Source: Gammaproteobacteria bacterium (lineage in GTDB: Bacteria; Pseudomonadota; Gammaproteobacteria; SZUA-229). Taken from it: a stretch of 15,989 nt of DNA. The position numbers and the translations under genes are program-made. This document shows positions 1-7,385 of this stretch, piece after piece; positions within the stretch are counted from its first letter, which is position 1, and each line of letters opens with the position of its first letter. Where the stretch lies: positions 1 through 15,989 of the forward strand of contig JACPVK010000068.1 in the NCBI GenBank assembly GCA_016191795.1, given 5' to 3'. The notes under the pieces are model-generated. The model saw nothing but the letters and a program-made list of their open reading frames with translations, did no database searches and was not told the origin of the DNA.

Positions 1-57
1 AAAGCGCAAATGTTATATAAGTTGTTGCCAGAACAGGGCAACAAACTGTATCACTGA
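1..57 (+). CDS. C-terminal end of an unidentified protein (partial)
   Basis: An open frame runs from the window edge to a TGA at 55-57 and encodes 18 residues, ending in LLPEQGNKLYH. The start lies outside the window, so neither family nor length can be judged. The stop codon is followed within two bases by the left arm of a palindromic repeat (59-132) that ends in a T run. That placement fits the end of a transcription unit and is the main support for a real gene terminus here. A chance open frame of 18 codons cannot be excluded. Confidence 0.35.
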   Translation, partial: KAQMLYKLLPEQGNKLYH

Positions 58-58
58 A

Positions 59-132
59 AAAAGCGTTGGCCTGAAGGCCAACCTACAGGAAGATTGCTGC
101 TTTTGCAGGTTCGCCTTCAGGCGAACGCTTTT
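59..132. repeat. REP-like inverted doublet (BIME-like), possible terminator
   Basis: Two copies of a REP-type unit lie head to head. The left unit, read on the - strand from 88 to 59, starts with GTAG followed by the hairpin GTTGGCCT-TC-AGGCCAAC. The right unit (104-132, + strand) starts with GCAG followed by GTTCGCCT-TC-AGGCGAAC. Both end in GCTTTT. The units differ at one head base and at one base pair of the stem (G-C versus C-G), so pairing is kept in both. The two units also pair with each other over most of their length, and the structure ends in TTTT, so it could terminate the gene ending at 57. GTAG-headed palindromes of this kind are the known REP class mobilised by RAYT (TnpA-REP) proteins. 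No RAYT gene is in the window. Confidence 0.75.
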
Positions 133-194
133 GTTGCAATTAATTTGATGAAATATCCGGGTTAACCTGCTTTTCAATACATGATGCGCCCTGA

Positions 195-234
195 ATCAGT
201 ATGGTTATAGCGGTTACGCTGTCGCTATACTGAT
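195..234 (+). promoter_or_regulatory. Probable bcp promoter region with interrupted inverted repeat
   Basis: ATCAGTAT (195-202) and ATACTGAT (227-234) are exact reverse complements, and ATAGCG (207-212) matches CGCTAT (223-228). The two arms are therefore the same 12-base sequence, except that the left arm carries six extra bases. TATACT at 226-231 is a good -10 hexamer, and a start near 238 would leave a leader of about 33 bases before the bcp ATG at 271. No convincing -35 is seen 16-18 bases upstream, which suggests an activated promoter. The position of the repeat over the -10 would suit a repressor or activator site. The binding protein is unknown. Confidence 0.4.
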
Positions 235-270
235 CCCTTCACAACTGTCATCCGACTAACGAGGTGAATC

Positions 271-741
271 ATGCACCTGCTTCAAGCCACCCAAAAAGCA
301 CCTGTTTTCAAGGTTACGAACCAGCAAGATAAACCAGTTGCCTTGACTGACTTTGCAGGCAAGAAAAATGTTGTCATCTATTTTTACCCCAAGGACGACA
401 CACCCGGTTGCACCATTGAAGCCAACCAGTTCACTGCACTCGCTAAACAGTTTGCCGAATACGACACGGTTGTACTGGGTGTTAGCAAGGACAGCTGTGA
501 CAGCCATCGCCAGTTCATCGACAAATACAAATTACAGGTTGATCTGCTGGCCGATACCAACGGTGATATGTGTGAAGCCTATGGTGTATGGCAGGAAAAA
601 ACCAAAGAGGGCGTTAAGCGCATGGGCATAGTGCGTTCAACGTTTATTATTAACAAACAGGGCGTGCTGGTCGATGTGGAATACGGGGTCAACCCGGAAG
701 GCCATGCACAAAAAGTACTGGATAAGATTAGCCGGCTCTAA
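271..741 (+). CDS. bcp: Thioredoxin-dependent peroxiredoxin, Bcp/PrxQ family
   Basis: This 156-residue cytoplasmic thiol peroxidase reduces hydrogen peroxide and organic hydroperoxides using thioredoxin-type reductants. The length is typical of Bcp. The peroxidatic cysteine is Cys47 in the motif DDTPGCT (42-48), and the conserved arginine is Arg122 in RSTFII. In E. coli Bcp the resolving cysteine lies five residues after the peroxidatic one; here that position is Asn52. Two other cysteines remain, Cys76 and Cys101, the latter matching the position of E. coli Cys99. The enzyme is therefore either one-cysteine or uses a different resolving residue. The ATG is preceded by GAGGTG with a four-base spacer (AATC), which supports this start. 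The gene stands alone: an inverted-repeat promoter region lies upstream, and a convergent YdcH gene begins its stop only 14 bases downstream. Family assignment is firm; the catalytic subtype is inference. Confidence 0.95.
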   Translation: MHLLQATQKAPVFKVTNQQDKPVALTDFAGKKNVVIYFYPKDDTPGCTIEANQFTALAKQFAEYDTVVLGVSKDSCDSHRQFIDKYKLQVDLLADTNGDMCEAYGVWQEKTKEGVKRMGIVRSTFIINKQGVLVDVEYGVNPEGHAQKVLDKISRL

Positions 742-755
742 TCAAGCCGTACCAG

Positions 756-962
756 TCAGGCGAGAATATCGGGTATTAGCTGGTTTTCGATTTGTGATAT
801 CTGATCCTTAAGCCTGAGCTTGCGCTTTTTCATGCGCTGTAACTGCAGGGGATCAAAGCTACCGGATGTTTGCAGGCGATCGATAATATCGTCGAGATCA
901 CGATGTTCCAGGAGCAGTTCTTCGAGCAATCTTTGTAATGCCTGTTTTTCGCTTTCGAGCAT
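756..962 (-). CDS. YdcH/DUF465 family small coiled-coil protein
   Basis: This 68-residue protein is almost wholly helical and highly charged. A first heptad-rich segment is about residues 3-30, followed by a short turn (TSGSFDP) and a second helix about residues 38-64. The segment RMKKRKLRLKDQI is the hallmark of the DUF465/YdcH family, in which the LKxxKLxLKDxI pattern is conserved. The family is widespread in proteobacteria and has no settled biochemical role. Length and pattern both fit. The ATG has only AGG two bases upstream as a possible ribosome site, which is poor, so expression may be low or the start may use another signal. It is convergent with bcp (14 bases apart) and divergent from the beta-CASP gene (114 bases apart), so it is a single-gene unit. 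No signal peptide or membrane segment is present. Confidence 0.85.
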   Translation of the reverse strand: MLESEKQALQRLLEELLLEHRDLDDIIDRLQTSGSFDPLQLQRMKKRKLRLKDQISQIENQLIPDILA

Positions 963-1045
963 AACCTGGCCGCACTTTTTGTCCAGAGCAAAGCTTACGC
1001 CGCTAGCTGACCTGCATCAACATCAATAATTTTTATTGTGTCAGC

Positions 1046-1065
1046 ATAGTCTTATTCGAGACTAT
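1046..1065 (+). promoter_or_regulatory. Perfect 7-bp inverted repeat just before the beta-CASP gene
   Basis: ATAGTCT (1046-1052) and AGACTAT (1059-1065) are exact reverse complements around the six bases TATTCG. The right arm abuts the ribosome-binding sequence AAGGA (1066-1070) of the gene starting at 1077. In RNA it would form a small hairpin directly next to the ribosome site; in DNA it has the shape of a dimeric repressor site. The divergent YdcH gene starts 84 bases away, so both genes could be affected. No strong sigma-70 hexamers with proper spacing were found in 963-1045. The pattern is seen directly; its role is inference. Confidence 0.4.
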
Positions 1066-1076
1066 AAGGACGGCAG

Positions 1077-2474
1077 ATGAAAATACAGTTTTTAGGTGCT
1101 ACCGAATATGTTACCGGCTCCTGCTATTTACTCACCGTCGGCAAGCACCGGATATTACTTGACTGCGGTTTGATACAGGGCGGCTTTTTCGATGAAGAAA
1201 AAAACCATCAGGTATTTGCCTTCGAGCCTGCCAGCATCGACGCCGTCGTCCTCAGCCACGCCCACCTCGACCACAGCGGCCGCCTGCCGCTACTGGTTAA
1301 ACAGGGTTTTACCGGCCCGGTTTACACCCATCACGCCACGGTCGAACTGTGCCAGATCATGCTGGAAGACTCCGGCTATCTCAATGAACGCAGCGTTGAA
1401 TGGGAAAACAGAAAACGCGAGCGCAAAGGCCTGCCCTTACTGGAGCCCCTGTACACCCAAAATGATGCTCGCCTGGCACTGGATAATTTCAACGGCCTGG
1501 AATACGCCAAAGCCAAAGAATTATTCCCCGGCATAACGGTCACCCTGTTCGATGCCGGCCACATACTTGGCTCGGCCATCGTCCAGTTAGACCTGGTAGA
1601 AAATAACGAAAAACGCACTCTGGTATTCAGTGGCGATCTGGGGCACACCGGCGCCCCGATACTGCATAACCCTGTGGTGTTACATCATGCTGATCTGGTG
1701 ATGATGGAAAGTACCTACGGTGATCGTTTGCATCGCGGCTGGCAAGAAACCTGGCAGGAACTCGGTGAAATTTTTCTGAGCGCGCGTAACGATAAAGGCA
1801 ACATTCTTATTCCTGCATTCACGGTTGGCCGTACCCAGGAAATTCTTTACATGTTCGGCCAGTACTTTGATGAATGGGGACTGGCGGACTGGGAAATTTT
1901 TCTCGATAGTCCCATGGCCATAGAAACCAATCGCATCTACAGCAAATACGCCAATATTTATAACCATAAGGCCCAACGCCGTTATAAAGATTGTGGCAAC
2001 CCGTTTGATTTGCCTAATTTACATTTAACCGAATCCACCGAAGCCTCGATGAATATCAACAAACTCTCTACCGGTGCCATCATCATTGCGGGCAGCGGCA
2101 TGTGCACCGGCGGACGAATTAAACATCACTTAAAACATAATTTATGGCGCAAACACTGCCACGTTATTTTTGTCGGTTTCCAGGCTCGCGGCACCCTCGG
2201 TCGTTCCATAGTGGATGGCGCCGAGCAAATAAACCTGTGGGGCGAAACCATTAATGTGAATGCCAGGATTCACACAGTAGGCGGGCTATCCGCTCACGCC
2301 GACCAGGCTGGCCTGTGTAACTGGTACCAGCAATTCACCAAACGACCGCTGGTAAAACTGGTGCATGGCGAACCGGATGCGCAAAAAATTTTGGCGACAA
2401 AATTAAAATCCGATTTCAATGCACCGGTGAGTGCGGCGCGCGAAGGTGAGACGCTGGACTTATTGAAGCTTTAG
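1077..2474 (+). CDS. Beta-CASP metallo-beta-lactamase-fold RNA hydrolase
   Basis: This 465-residue cytoplasmic protein belongs to the family of metal-dependent RNases and mRNA 3'-end endonucleases (COG1236, CPSF-like). The metallo-beta-lactamase core shows HAHLDHSG (His61, His63, Asp65, His66), a later zinc histidine in FDAGH (His162), Asp187 in FSGDLG and the last His430 in LVHGE. The beta-CASP insert lies about residues 210-390. Motif A is the acidic residue in ESTYGD (Glu211), motif B the histidine in TGGRIKHHL (350-351) and motif C His407 in LSAHAD. All catalytic and metal ligands of an active enzyme are present. The start is supported by AAGGA six bases upstream. No KH or other added RNA-binding domain is visible. 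It stands alone, divergent from the YdcH gene and convergent with the efflux operon. The substrate is unknown; an RNA target is inferred from the family. Confidence 0.92.
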   Translation: MKIQFLGATEYVTGSCYLLTVGKHRILLDCGLIQGGFFDEEKNHQVFAFEPASIDAVVLSHAHLDHSGRLPLLVKQGFTGPVYTHHATVELCQIMLEDSGYLNERSVEWENRKRERKGLPLLEPLYTQNDARLALDNFNGLEYAKAKELFPGITVTLFDAGHILGSAIVQLDLVENNEKRTLVFSGDLGHTGAPILHNPVVLHHADLVMMESTYGDRLHRGWQETWQELGEIFLSARNDKGNILIPAFTVGRTQEILYMFGQYFDEWGLADWEIFLDSPMAIETNRIYSKYANIYNHKAQRRYKDCGNPFDLPNLHLTESTEASMNINKLSTGAIIIAGSGMCTGGRIKHHLKHNLWRKHCHVIFVGFQARGTLGRSIVDGAEQINLWGETINVNARIHTVGGLSAHADQAGLCNWYQQFTKRPLVKLVHGEPDAQKILATKLKSDFNAPVSAAREGETLDLLKL

Positions 2475-2560
2475 AAAGAACAAGAAAACGCAAATTCACG
2501 CCAATAAAAACAAGAATATTCTTCTTTTATTTGCGTTCATTTGCGTTTTCTGTTTCTTTT
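2475..2560. repeat. Long imperfect inverted repeat, possible bidirectional terminator
   Basis: It begins on the base after the stop codon of the beta-CASP gene. The left arm (about 2475-2509) and the reverse complement of the right arm agree at about 30 of 35 positions. The centre is the exact palindrome AAGAATATTCTT (2512-2523). The right arm read on the - strand contains ACGCAAAT twice at a nine-base interval; the left arm has a decayed second copy. One strand of each arm is A-rich, so either transcript would end in a U-rich stretch after the hairpin. That suits termination between the convergent genes. Similar ACGCAAAT-rich intergenic palindromes are, to my recollection, frequent in bacterial genomes, but I cannot check copy number here. 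Confidence 0.65.
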
Positions 2561-2568
2561 AATACCAG

Positions 2569-2588
2569 TCGCGGGCATGGCCCGCTCC
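2569..2588 (-). repeat. Single REP-like palindrome
   Basis: GCGGGC (2571-2576) and GCCCGC (2580-2585) form a perfect six-base stem around ATG. Read on the - strand it is GGAGCGGGCCATGCCCGCGA, which resembles the Pseudomonas-type REP core (GGAGCGGGC...GCCCGCGA). The usual GTAG head is not intact: the - strand reads AAGGAGCG. It belongs to a different REP sequence class from the units at 59-132 and 2640-2712. Confidence 0.5.
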
Positions 2589-2639
2589 TTGTATCTCTCC
2601 AAGCAATGGTGGTTAGCTACCGCCTTGCTGGTGAAGCAC

Positions 2640-2712
2640 GTAGGTTGGGCTGAGAAGCCCAACATCCATCAGCTCATCACACAAGTTGGGCTTCGCTTCG
2701 CTCAGCACCAAC
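2640..2712. repeat. REP-like inverted pair in convergent gap
   Basis: The left unit (2640-2663, + strand) starts with GTAG and has the perfect hairpin GTTGGGCT-GAGA-AGCCCAAC. The right unit (2685-2712) is the same element on the - strand, reading GTTGGTGCTGAG, then seven extra bases (CGAAGCG), then AAGCCCAAC. The pair is therefore inverted, with units of different loop length. Its position just downstream of the efflux permease stop (2725) suggests a role in ending or protecting that transcript, as known for REP elements. Such GTAGGTTGGGCT units are a common bacterial REP type. Mobilisation by a RAYT protein encoded elsewhere is inference. Confidence 0.7.
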
Positions 2713-2724
2713 GTCTAATGGCAA

Positions 2725-5700
2725 CTAATCACCCTTCTCATTTTTATTTTTTTCAGCCCGCGATTGCGCCCACCGCTCCTGCATATCGGTAATCAATTTA
2801 AAAAACAACGGTACAAAAAAGATCGCCAGGAAAGTGGCGGCCAGCATACCGCCCATAACACCTGTGCCCACTGAATGACGCGCACCGGCGCCGGCGCCAG
2901 TGGAAAATGCCAACGGGCTGACGCCGAGAATAAATGCCATGGAAGTCATGAGTATGGGACGGAATCGCAAACTGGCTGCTTCCAGTGCAGCGGCAGCGGT
3001 TTCCTTGCCTTCCTGTTTTTTTAACATGGCGAATTCAACAATCAAGATAGCGTTTTTTGCGGCCAGACCAAGCAGCGTCACCAGGCCAATTTGAAAATAT
3101 ACATCATTGGTCATACCCGTTAATGTCACGGCCATGAGCGCGCCAAAGGTGCCAAATGGTAATGCCAGCAATACTGATAACGGCAGCGACCATCTTTCAT
3201 ATTGCGCGGCCAAAATTAAAAACACCATGATGGCGGCCAGTCCTATGGCCAGGCCACTGGAGCCGGTGGATTTTTTTTCCTGAAACGATGCGCCGCTCCA
3301 GTCGTAACTAAAATCAGTGGGCAATGATTCGTCAAGTATTTGCTCTACACGACTAATGGCCTGGCCGGACGACACGCCGGGCTTGCCGCTACCGAAAATT
3401 TTAACCGCAGGCAAATTATTAAACCGATCCTGGGTATCCGGGCCGGCGGTAAATTTAACCGTGGCGATAGCCGAGAGCGGAATCATTTTTCCCAGTGCTG
3501 AACGCACATAAATATGGCCGATATCTTCCGGATTCATTTTGTACTCGGCGCGTGCCGACATGAGTACCTGCCAGGTTCGGCCGTATTTATTGAAATCGTT
3601 TACATAATAATTACCGAATGTTGCCGACAGCGTAGCGAAAGCTTCATCAATAGAAATGCCCAACGCCTTGGCCTTTTCGCGATCCAGGTCGACAAATAAT
3701 TGCGGTGTGCCGGCACGCCAGAAAGTGGCGATATTCATTAACAGGGGATCAGCATTGGCTTTGGCGATAAATGCCTGGCTTACTTCCTGCAAACGTTTTG
3801 CACCGCCATCACCGCGATTTTGAATATACAGCTCAAAACCACCGGCCGTACCCAGGCCAAAAATCGGCGGCGGTTCAAATGCCAGTACCAGCGCCTCTTT
3901 TATATGCGCAGTTTTCATAAACAGCTCGCCAACCAGTGACTTGGTGTCCATGGCGCGATCATCCCAATGGGTTTGGGTAACAAATATGGTGGCTGCACTG
4001 TTTTTGTAACCACCGCCCAGAAAATCAAAACCGGTAAAGGCAATGGCGTAGGCATTAGCCGGATTGGAACGAATCGCTGTCACCACCTCTTTCACCACGG
4101 CATCGGTACGTTCCAGCGTGGCACCATCGGGTAACATGGTGGATACAATATAAAAACCCTGGTCTTCATCCGGCACCAGTGAACCCGGCGTTATTTTCCA
4201 CATGCCCGCCGTAATGATCACCATGCCACCAAACAATAAAATCCCCAGGGAAGAACGCTTCAGCAACCAGGCCACACCATCGCCGTAACGTCTGGTTACG
4301 CGCTCAAACCAGGCATTAAATTTTTGAAAAATAGCTGCCTGATGTTTGTGCTCGTGTTTGAGTATAAGTACGCATAATGATGGCGTAAGTGTTAGGGCCA
4401 CCACACCGGATATCACCACGGCAATGGAAATGGTAATGGCAAACTGCCGATATAATTCACCGGCCAGACCACCAATAAAAGCAATGGGGACAAACACCGC
4501 GGTGAGCACCAGTACAATGGCAATCACCGGGCCGGTGACTTCATGCATGGCCTGAATGGCAGCGTCGTAGGCGGATTTGTTTTGCTGGTGCATGATGCGC
4601 TCGACATTTTCCAGCACTACAATCGCATCATCCACCACAATACCAATCGCCAGCACCATGCCGAATAATGTCAACGTGTTGATGGAATATCCCAGCACAT
4701 GCAAACCGGCAAAGGTACCGATTAACGAAACCGGTACCGCAATGCAGGGAATTAATGTGGCGCGCCAGTTTTGCAAAAATAAAAACACCACGGCGAATAC
4801 CAGCAACATGGCTTCAACCAGTGTTTTAACCACTTCGCGTATCGAGACTTTAACGAAGCGCGTGGTATCAAATACCACGGCATGTTTAATACCGGCCGGG
4901 AATCGCGTGGCGAGTTCGGCCATGAGGTTATTTACTTCATCTGCCACGTCCAGTGCATTGGCTCCGGGTTGCAAAAAAATACCCACCAGTACGGCGTTTT
5001 CACCATTTACTCGGCCGATGAATTCATAATCTTTGGCACCGAGTTGCACGTCCGCCACATCTTTCAATCGCACCAGCGAGCCATTGGCGTTGGCGCGGAT
5101 AACAATATTTTCAAACTGTTCGGGCTCGCTTAATCGGCCTTGCGTGGTGATGGTGTACACCAGTTGCTGACCATTATTCACCGGTGGCTGACCAACCTTG
5201 CCGGGTGCGAACTGGGCGTTCTGTTCCTGGATGGCGCTCGCTACATCACCCGCCGTCAGCCCCAGTTGCATTAACCGATCCGGTTTTAACCAGATACGCA
5301 TAGCGTAATCCTTGGCGCCAAATATTTGCACATTGGTGGTGCCGGGTACACGCTTGAGTCGATCGAGCACACTCAGGGTAACGTAATTGGAAATATCCAG
5401 ATCATCACGGCTGCCATCGGGCGACATAAACGCCACCACCTGTAAAAAAGATGACGAACCTTTTTCAACTGTCACACCCTGGCGACGCACTTCCTCAGGC
5501 AATTTTGAATCAGCCTGTTTAACGCGATTGTTGACATTGAGTGCTGCCTTGTCGGCATCGGTTCCAATTTCAAATGTCACCTCGATGCTTAACGTTCCAT
5601 TTGAGGTGGAGGTGGAGCTCATATAGAGCATGTTCTCGATACCATTGATCTGGTTTTCCAGTGGTGCCGCCACGGTTTGCTCCAGCACACTGGCTGACGC

Positions 5701-5856
5701 GCCGGGATAAAGCGCCGTGACAGTCACAACCGGTGGCGCAATTTCCGGATACTGGGCGATGGGCAAAATGCGCATCGCCGACAAACCGGCAATCACAATA
5801 AACAATGACAGAACCGTAGCGAAGACTGGCCGGTTGATGAACAGGCGTGAAAACAT
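2725..5856 (-). CDS. AcrB/MexB-type RND multidrug efflux permease (HAE1 family)
   Basis: This 1043-residue inner-membrane proton antiporter would export hydrophobic or amphiphilic compounds in a tripartite pump. The length matches AcrB (1049). The N-terminal FINRPVFATVLSLFI is the first membrane helix of the family, followed by LPIAQYPEIAPP and the porter-domain motif VAAPLENQINGIENMLYMSS. The proton relay is complete: Asp409 and Asp410 in GIVVDDAIVVLENV, Lys934 in LAAKNAILIVEFA, and a conserved Thr971 in ILMTSMAFILGVSPL. Helices group at about 1-30, 340-500, 535-555 and 865-1020, with two large periplasmic loops between. AGGAG directly after the stop of the upstream adaptor gene, nine bases before the ATG, supports the start and co-translation. 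The C-terminus is short and charged. There is no outer-membrane channel gene next to it. The substrate range cannot be read from sequence. Confidence 0.96.
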   Translation of the reverse strand: MFSRLFINRPVFATVLSLFIVIAGLSAMRILPIAQYPEIAPPVVTVTALYPGASASVLEQTVAAPLENQINGIENMLYMSSTSTSNGTLSIEVTFEIGTDADKAALNVNNRVKQADSKLPEEVRRQGVTVEKGSSSFLQVVAFMSPDGSRDDLDISNYVTLSVLDRLKRVPGTTNVQIFGAKDYAMRIWLKPDRLMQLGLTAGDVASAIQEQNAQFAPGKVGQPPVNNGQQLVYTITTQGRLSEPEQFENIVIRANANGSLVRLKDVADVQLGAKDYEFIGRVNGENAVLVGIFLQPGANALDVADEVNNLMAELATRFPAGIKHAVVFDTTRFVKVSIREVVKTLVEAMLLVFAVVFLFLQNWRATLIPCIAVPVSLIGTFAGLHVLGYSINTLTLFGMVLAIGIVVDDAIVVLENVERIMHQQNKSAYDAAIQAMHEVTGPVIAIVLVLTAVFVPIAFIGGLAGELYRQFAITISIAVVISGVVALTLTPSLCVLILKHEHKHQAAIFQKFNAWFERVTRRYGDGVAWLLKRSSLGILLFGGMVIITAGMWKITPGSLVPDEDQGFYIVSTMLPDGATLERTDAVVKEVVTAIRSNPANAYAIAFTGFDFLGGGYKNSAATIFVTQTHWDDRAMDTKSLVGELFMKTAHIKEALVLAFEPPPIFGLGTAGGFELYIQNRGDGGAKRLQEVSQAFIAKANADPLLMNIATFWRAGTPQLFVDLDREKAKALGISIDEAFATLSATFGNYYVNDFNKYGRTWQVLMSARAEYKMNPEDIGHIYVRSALGKMIPLSAIATVKFTAGPDTQDRFNNLPAVKIFGSGKPGVSSGQAISRVEQILDESLPTDFSYDWSGASFQEKKSTGSSGLAIGLAAIMVFLILAAQYERWSLPLSVLLALPFGTFGALMAVTLTGMTNDVYFQIGLVTLLGLAAKNAILIVEFAMLKKQEGKETAAAALEAASLRFRPILMTSMAFILGVSPLAFSTGAGAGARHSVGTGVMGGMLAATFLAIFFVPLFFKLITDMQERWAQSRAEKNKNEKGD

Positions 5857-5871
5857 GGGGGATTACTCCTG

Positions 5872-7065
5872 TCAGCCCTGCGGGGATTCTGTTGTGGCAG
5901 GTGCTGTGGTGACTGGGGTTGCAGGCGGCGCGATTTGTACAGGTACATCCGGGCCGATTTTAATCAGATTATCGAGTATTACCTGATCGCCTGAATTGAG
6001 TCCGCTGAGTACCAGCCAGGCGCGCTCATTATTTTGCATGACCCATTCACCTACCTGAATCGGTCGAATTGCCGCCACCGTATTACCTTCCTTCCCCTGG
6101 CTGATGACATACACAAATTTACCCTGCGGCCCTTCGAGTACCGCTTTTTGCGGCACTGTCATGGCATTGGGCCTGACGGCACCGGTGATAATGACTCGCA
6201 CAAACTGGCCGGATTTCAGCAAACCGTCGTCATTTTGCAAACGTGCTCGCATGCTCAATGTGCCGGTACTGGTGTCGATACGTGCGTCATTGAAATTGAT
6301 GCGTCCGATACGGTCAGGCAAACGACCATCCGCCAGACGTACTTTTACCTGCAACACTTTGTTGGACGGTGATTGCAAAGTTCCATCCGCCAACTGCGTT
6401 TGCTGTGCCAGCAACTCGTTCTCCGACATGGAAAAATACACATCCATCGGGTCGGTGTCGGTCAGTGTCGTCAGTCGATCTTCGCTGGCGGTGACCACCG
6501 CACCTTCCACTTTTTCGGCCAGACCGGCAATGCCTGCAATGGGCGCTGTAACACGGGTGTAATCAAGCTGCAAATGTGCTTCACGCGCTGAAGCTTCAGC
6601 GGCTTTCACATCGGCATCCGCCAGTTCAAACGCAGACTGGGCATCATCGAGTGCCTTGCGGCTAATAAGCTTGTCTTCCGCCAGCGGCTTGAGGCGATTT
6701 AAATCACGCTCGGCCTGGCGATATTGTGCCTGTGCTCGCGCCAGCGCGGCTTCGGCAACGGCGAGTTTCGCAGCAGATGGCTTTGGGTCGAGCTGGAACA
6801 AAACTTTTCCCGCCGCAACGCGGCTGCCTTCCTCGTACAAACGCTTTTCAATTATGCCGCCGACGCGCGGACGAATCTCCACTTCACGCGAGCCTTTGGT
6901 CTGGCCAATATATTCGCGCTCCACGGGTAAATCCTGCGGGGTAATCAGGGCCACGTTTACTTCCGGCGGTGGAAACGCCATGCCTGGCTCGGCATTGCCG
7001 TCACAACCTGACAAGACCGGTGCTACTAGTGACATCAGAAAAAATGCCGATATATGCCTGTTCAT
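5872..7065 (-). CDS. RND efflux membrane-fusion (periplasmic adaptor) lipoprotein
   Basis: This 397-residue HlyD/AcrA-type adaptor links the permease to an outer-membrane channel. I take the ATG at 7065 (MNRHISAFF) as start. GAGAG lies eight bases before it, whereas an in-frame ATG at 7071 is only two bases from that site, and a longer frame back to 7170 adds residues that do not look like a signal. The N-terminus is a lipoprotein signal with lipobox LSGC (Cys21). Asp at +2 predicts retention in the inner membrane, as in AcrA. The lipoyl half-motifs are about residues 60-95 and 165-200, with an alpha-helical hairpin between (about 97-165, many Ala, Gln and Glu). The beta-barrel and membrane-proximal domains follow. 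The C-terminus is a Pro/Thr/Ala-rich tail. The stop is 15 bases from the permease start, forming an operon with it. Confidence 0.93.
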   Translation of the reverse strand: MNRHISAFFLMSLVAPVLSGCDGNAEPGMAFPPPEVNVALITPQDLPVEREYIGQTKGSREVEIRPRVGGIIEKRLYEEGSRVAAGKVLFQLDPKPSAAKLAVAEAALARAQAQYRQAERDLNRLKPLAEDKLISRKALDDAQSAFELADADVKAAEASAREAHLQLDYTRVTAPIAGIAGLAEKVEGAVVTASEDRLTTLTDTDPMDVYFSMSENELLAQQTQLADGTLQSPSNKVLQVKVRLADGRLPDRIGRINFNDARIDTSTGTLSMRARLQNDDGLLKSGQFVRVIITGAVRPNAMTVPQKAVLEGPQGKFVYVISQGKEGNTVAAIRPIQVGEWVMQNNERAWLVLSGLNSGDQVILDNLIKIGPDVPVQIAPPATPVTTAPATTESPQG

Positions 7066-7385
7066 TTGCATAACTCTCTTCGGGGGTGCGGTGGAGATGA
7101 CAGCGACCGTAAAAATAATACAGTCAACTGACGAAATATACTCCTGCAATACACAGGGTGAATAGCGCAAAACATCTGCGTTAAATAAAAAAATAGCGCA
7201 ACTTGTCTCTACAACGCCGATACGGCCCTACAGTCAGTCATAAAACAGTATCGTTTGAAAGCATTCCGGTTTGACATACTCACCCTGTACCGATGCATCT
7301 GGCCTGCATGCCAGCGCATGGCCAAATAAATGCAAATATATCCCGGTCAGTGTTAACTGACTTTCCAGTTAAATGACACAGGTGA
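7066..7385. other. Intergenic region upstream of the efflux operon
   Basis: These 320 bases hold the - strand promoter of the efflux operon and the end of msrB. I see no gene and no tetR-type regulator, the usual neighbour of such pumps. CGATAC (7218-7223) and GTATCG (7248-7253) are inverted 24 bases apart, and GTCAGT/ACTGAC (7346-7351, 7356-7361) form a six-base hairpin with a four-base loop but no U run. A - strand TATTAT near 7115-7120 could be a -10, but no good -35 accompanies it. A TTGACA at 7271-7276 faces the + strand, where there is no gene to transcribe. None of these sites is strong enough to call alone. Confidence 0.3.

Noticed and set aside
59..132. CRISPR repeat
   Set aside because: Only two copies, inverted relative to each other and nearly adjacent; the GTAG-headed hairpins fit REP elements.
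2541..2792. 83-codon + strand open frame in the convergent gap
   Set aside because: It consists of REP-like repeat sequence and the antisense end of the efflux permease; no ribosome site and no protein-like pattern.
4346..5029. Long + strand open frames inside the efflux permease gene
   Set aside because: They are Ser/Thr/Asn-rich shadows of the permease reading frame, which is itself fully conserved.
6104..7165. + strand open frames opposite the membrane-fusion gene
   Set aside because: Antisense shadows of a well-supported lipoprotein gene; composition is not protein-like.
7066..7170. N-terminal extension of the membrane-fusion protein to 7170
   Set aside because: The shorter start at 7065 has a well-spaced ribosome site and gives a proper lipoprotein signal; the extra residues do not.
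7271..7276. TTGACA on the + strand as a promoter
   Set aside because: No matching -10 at 16-18 bases, and no + strand gene downstream.
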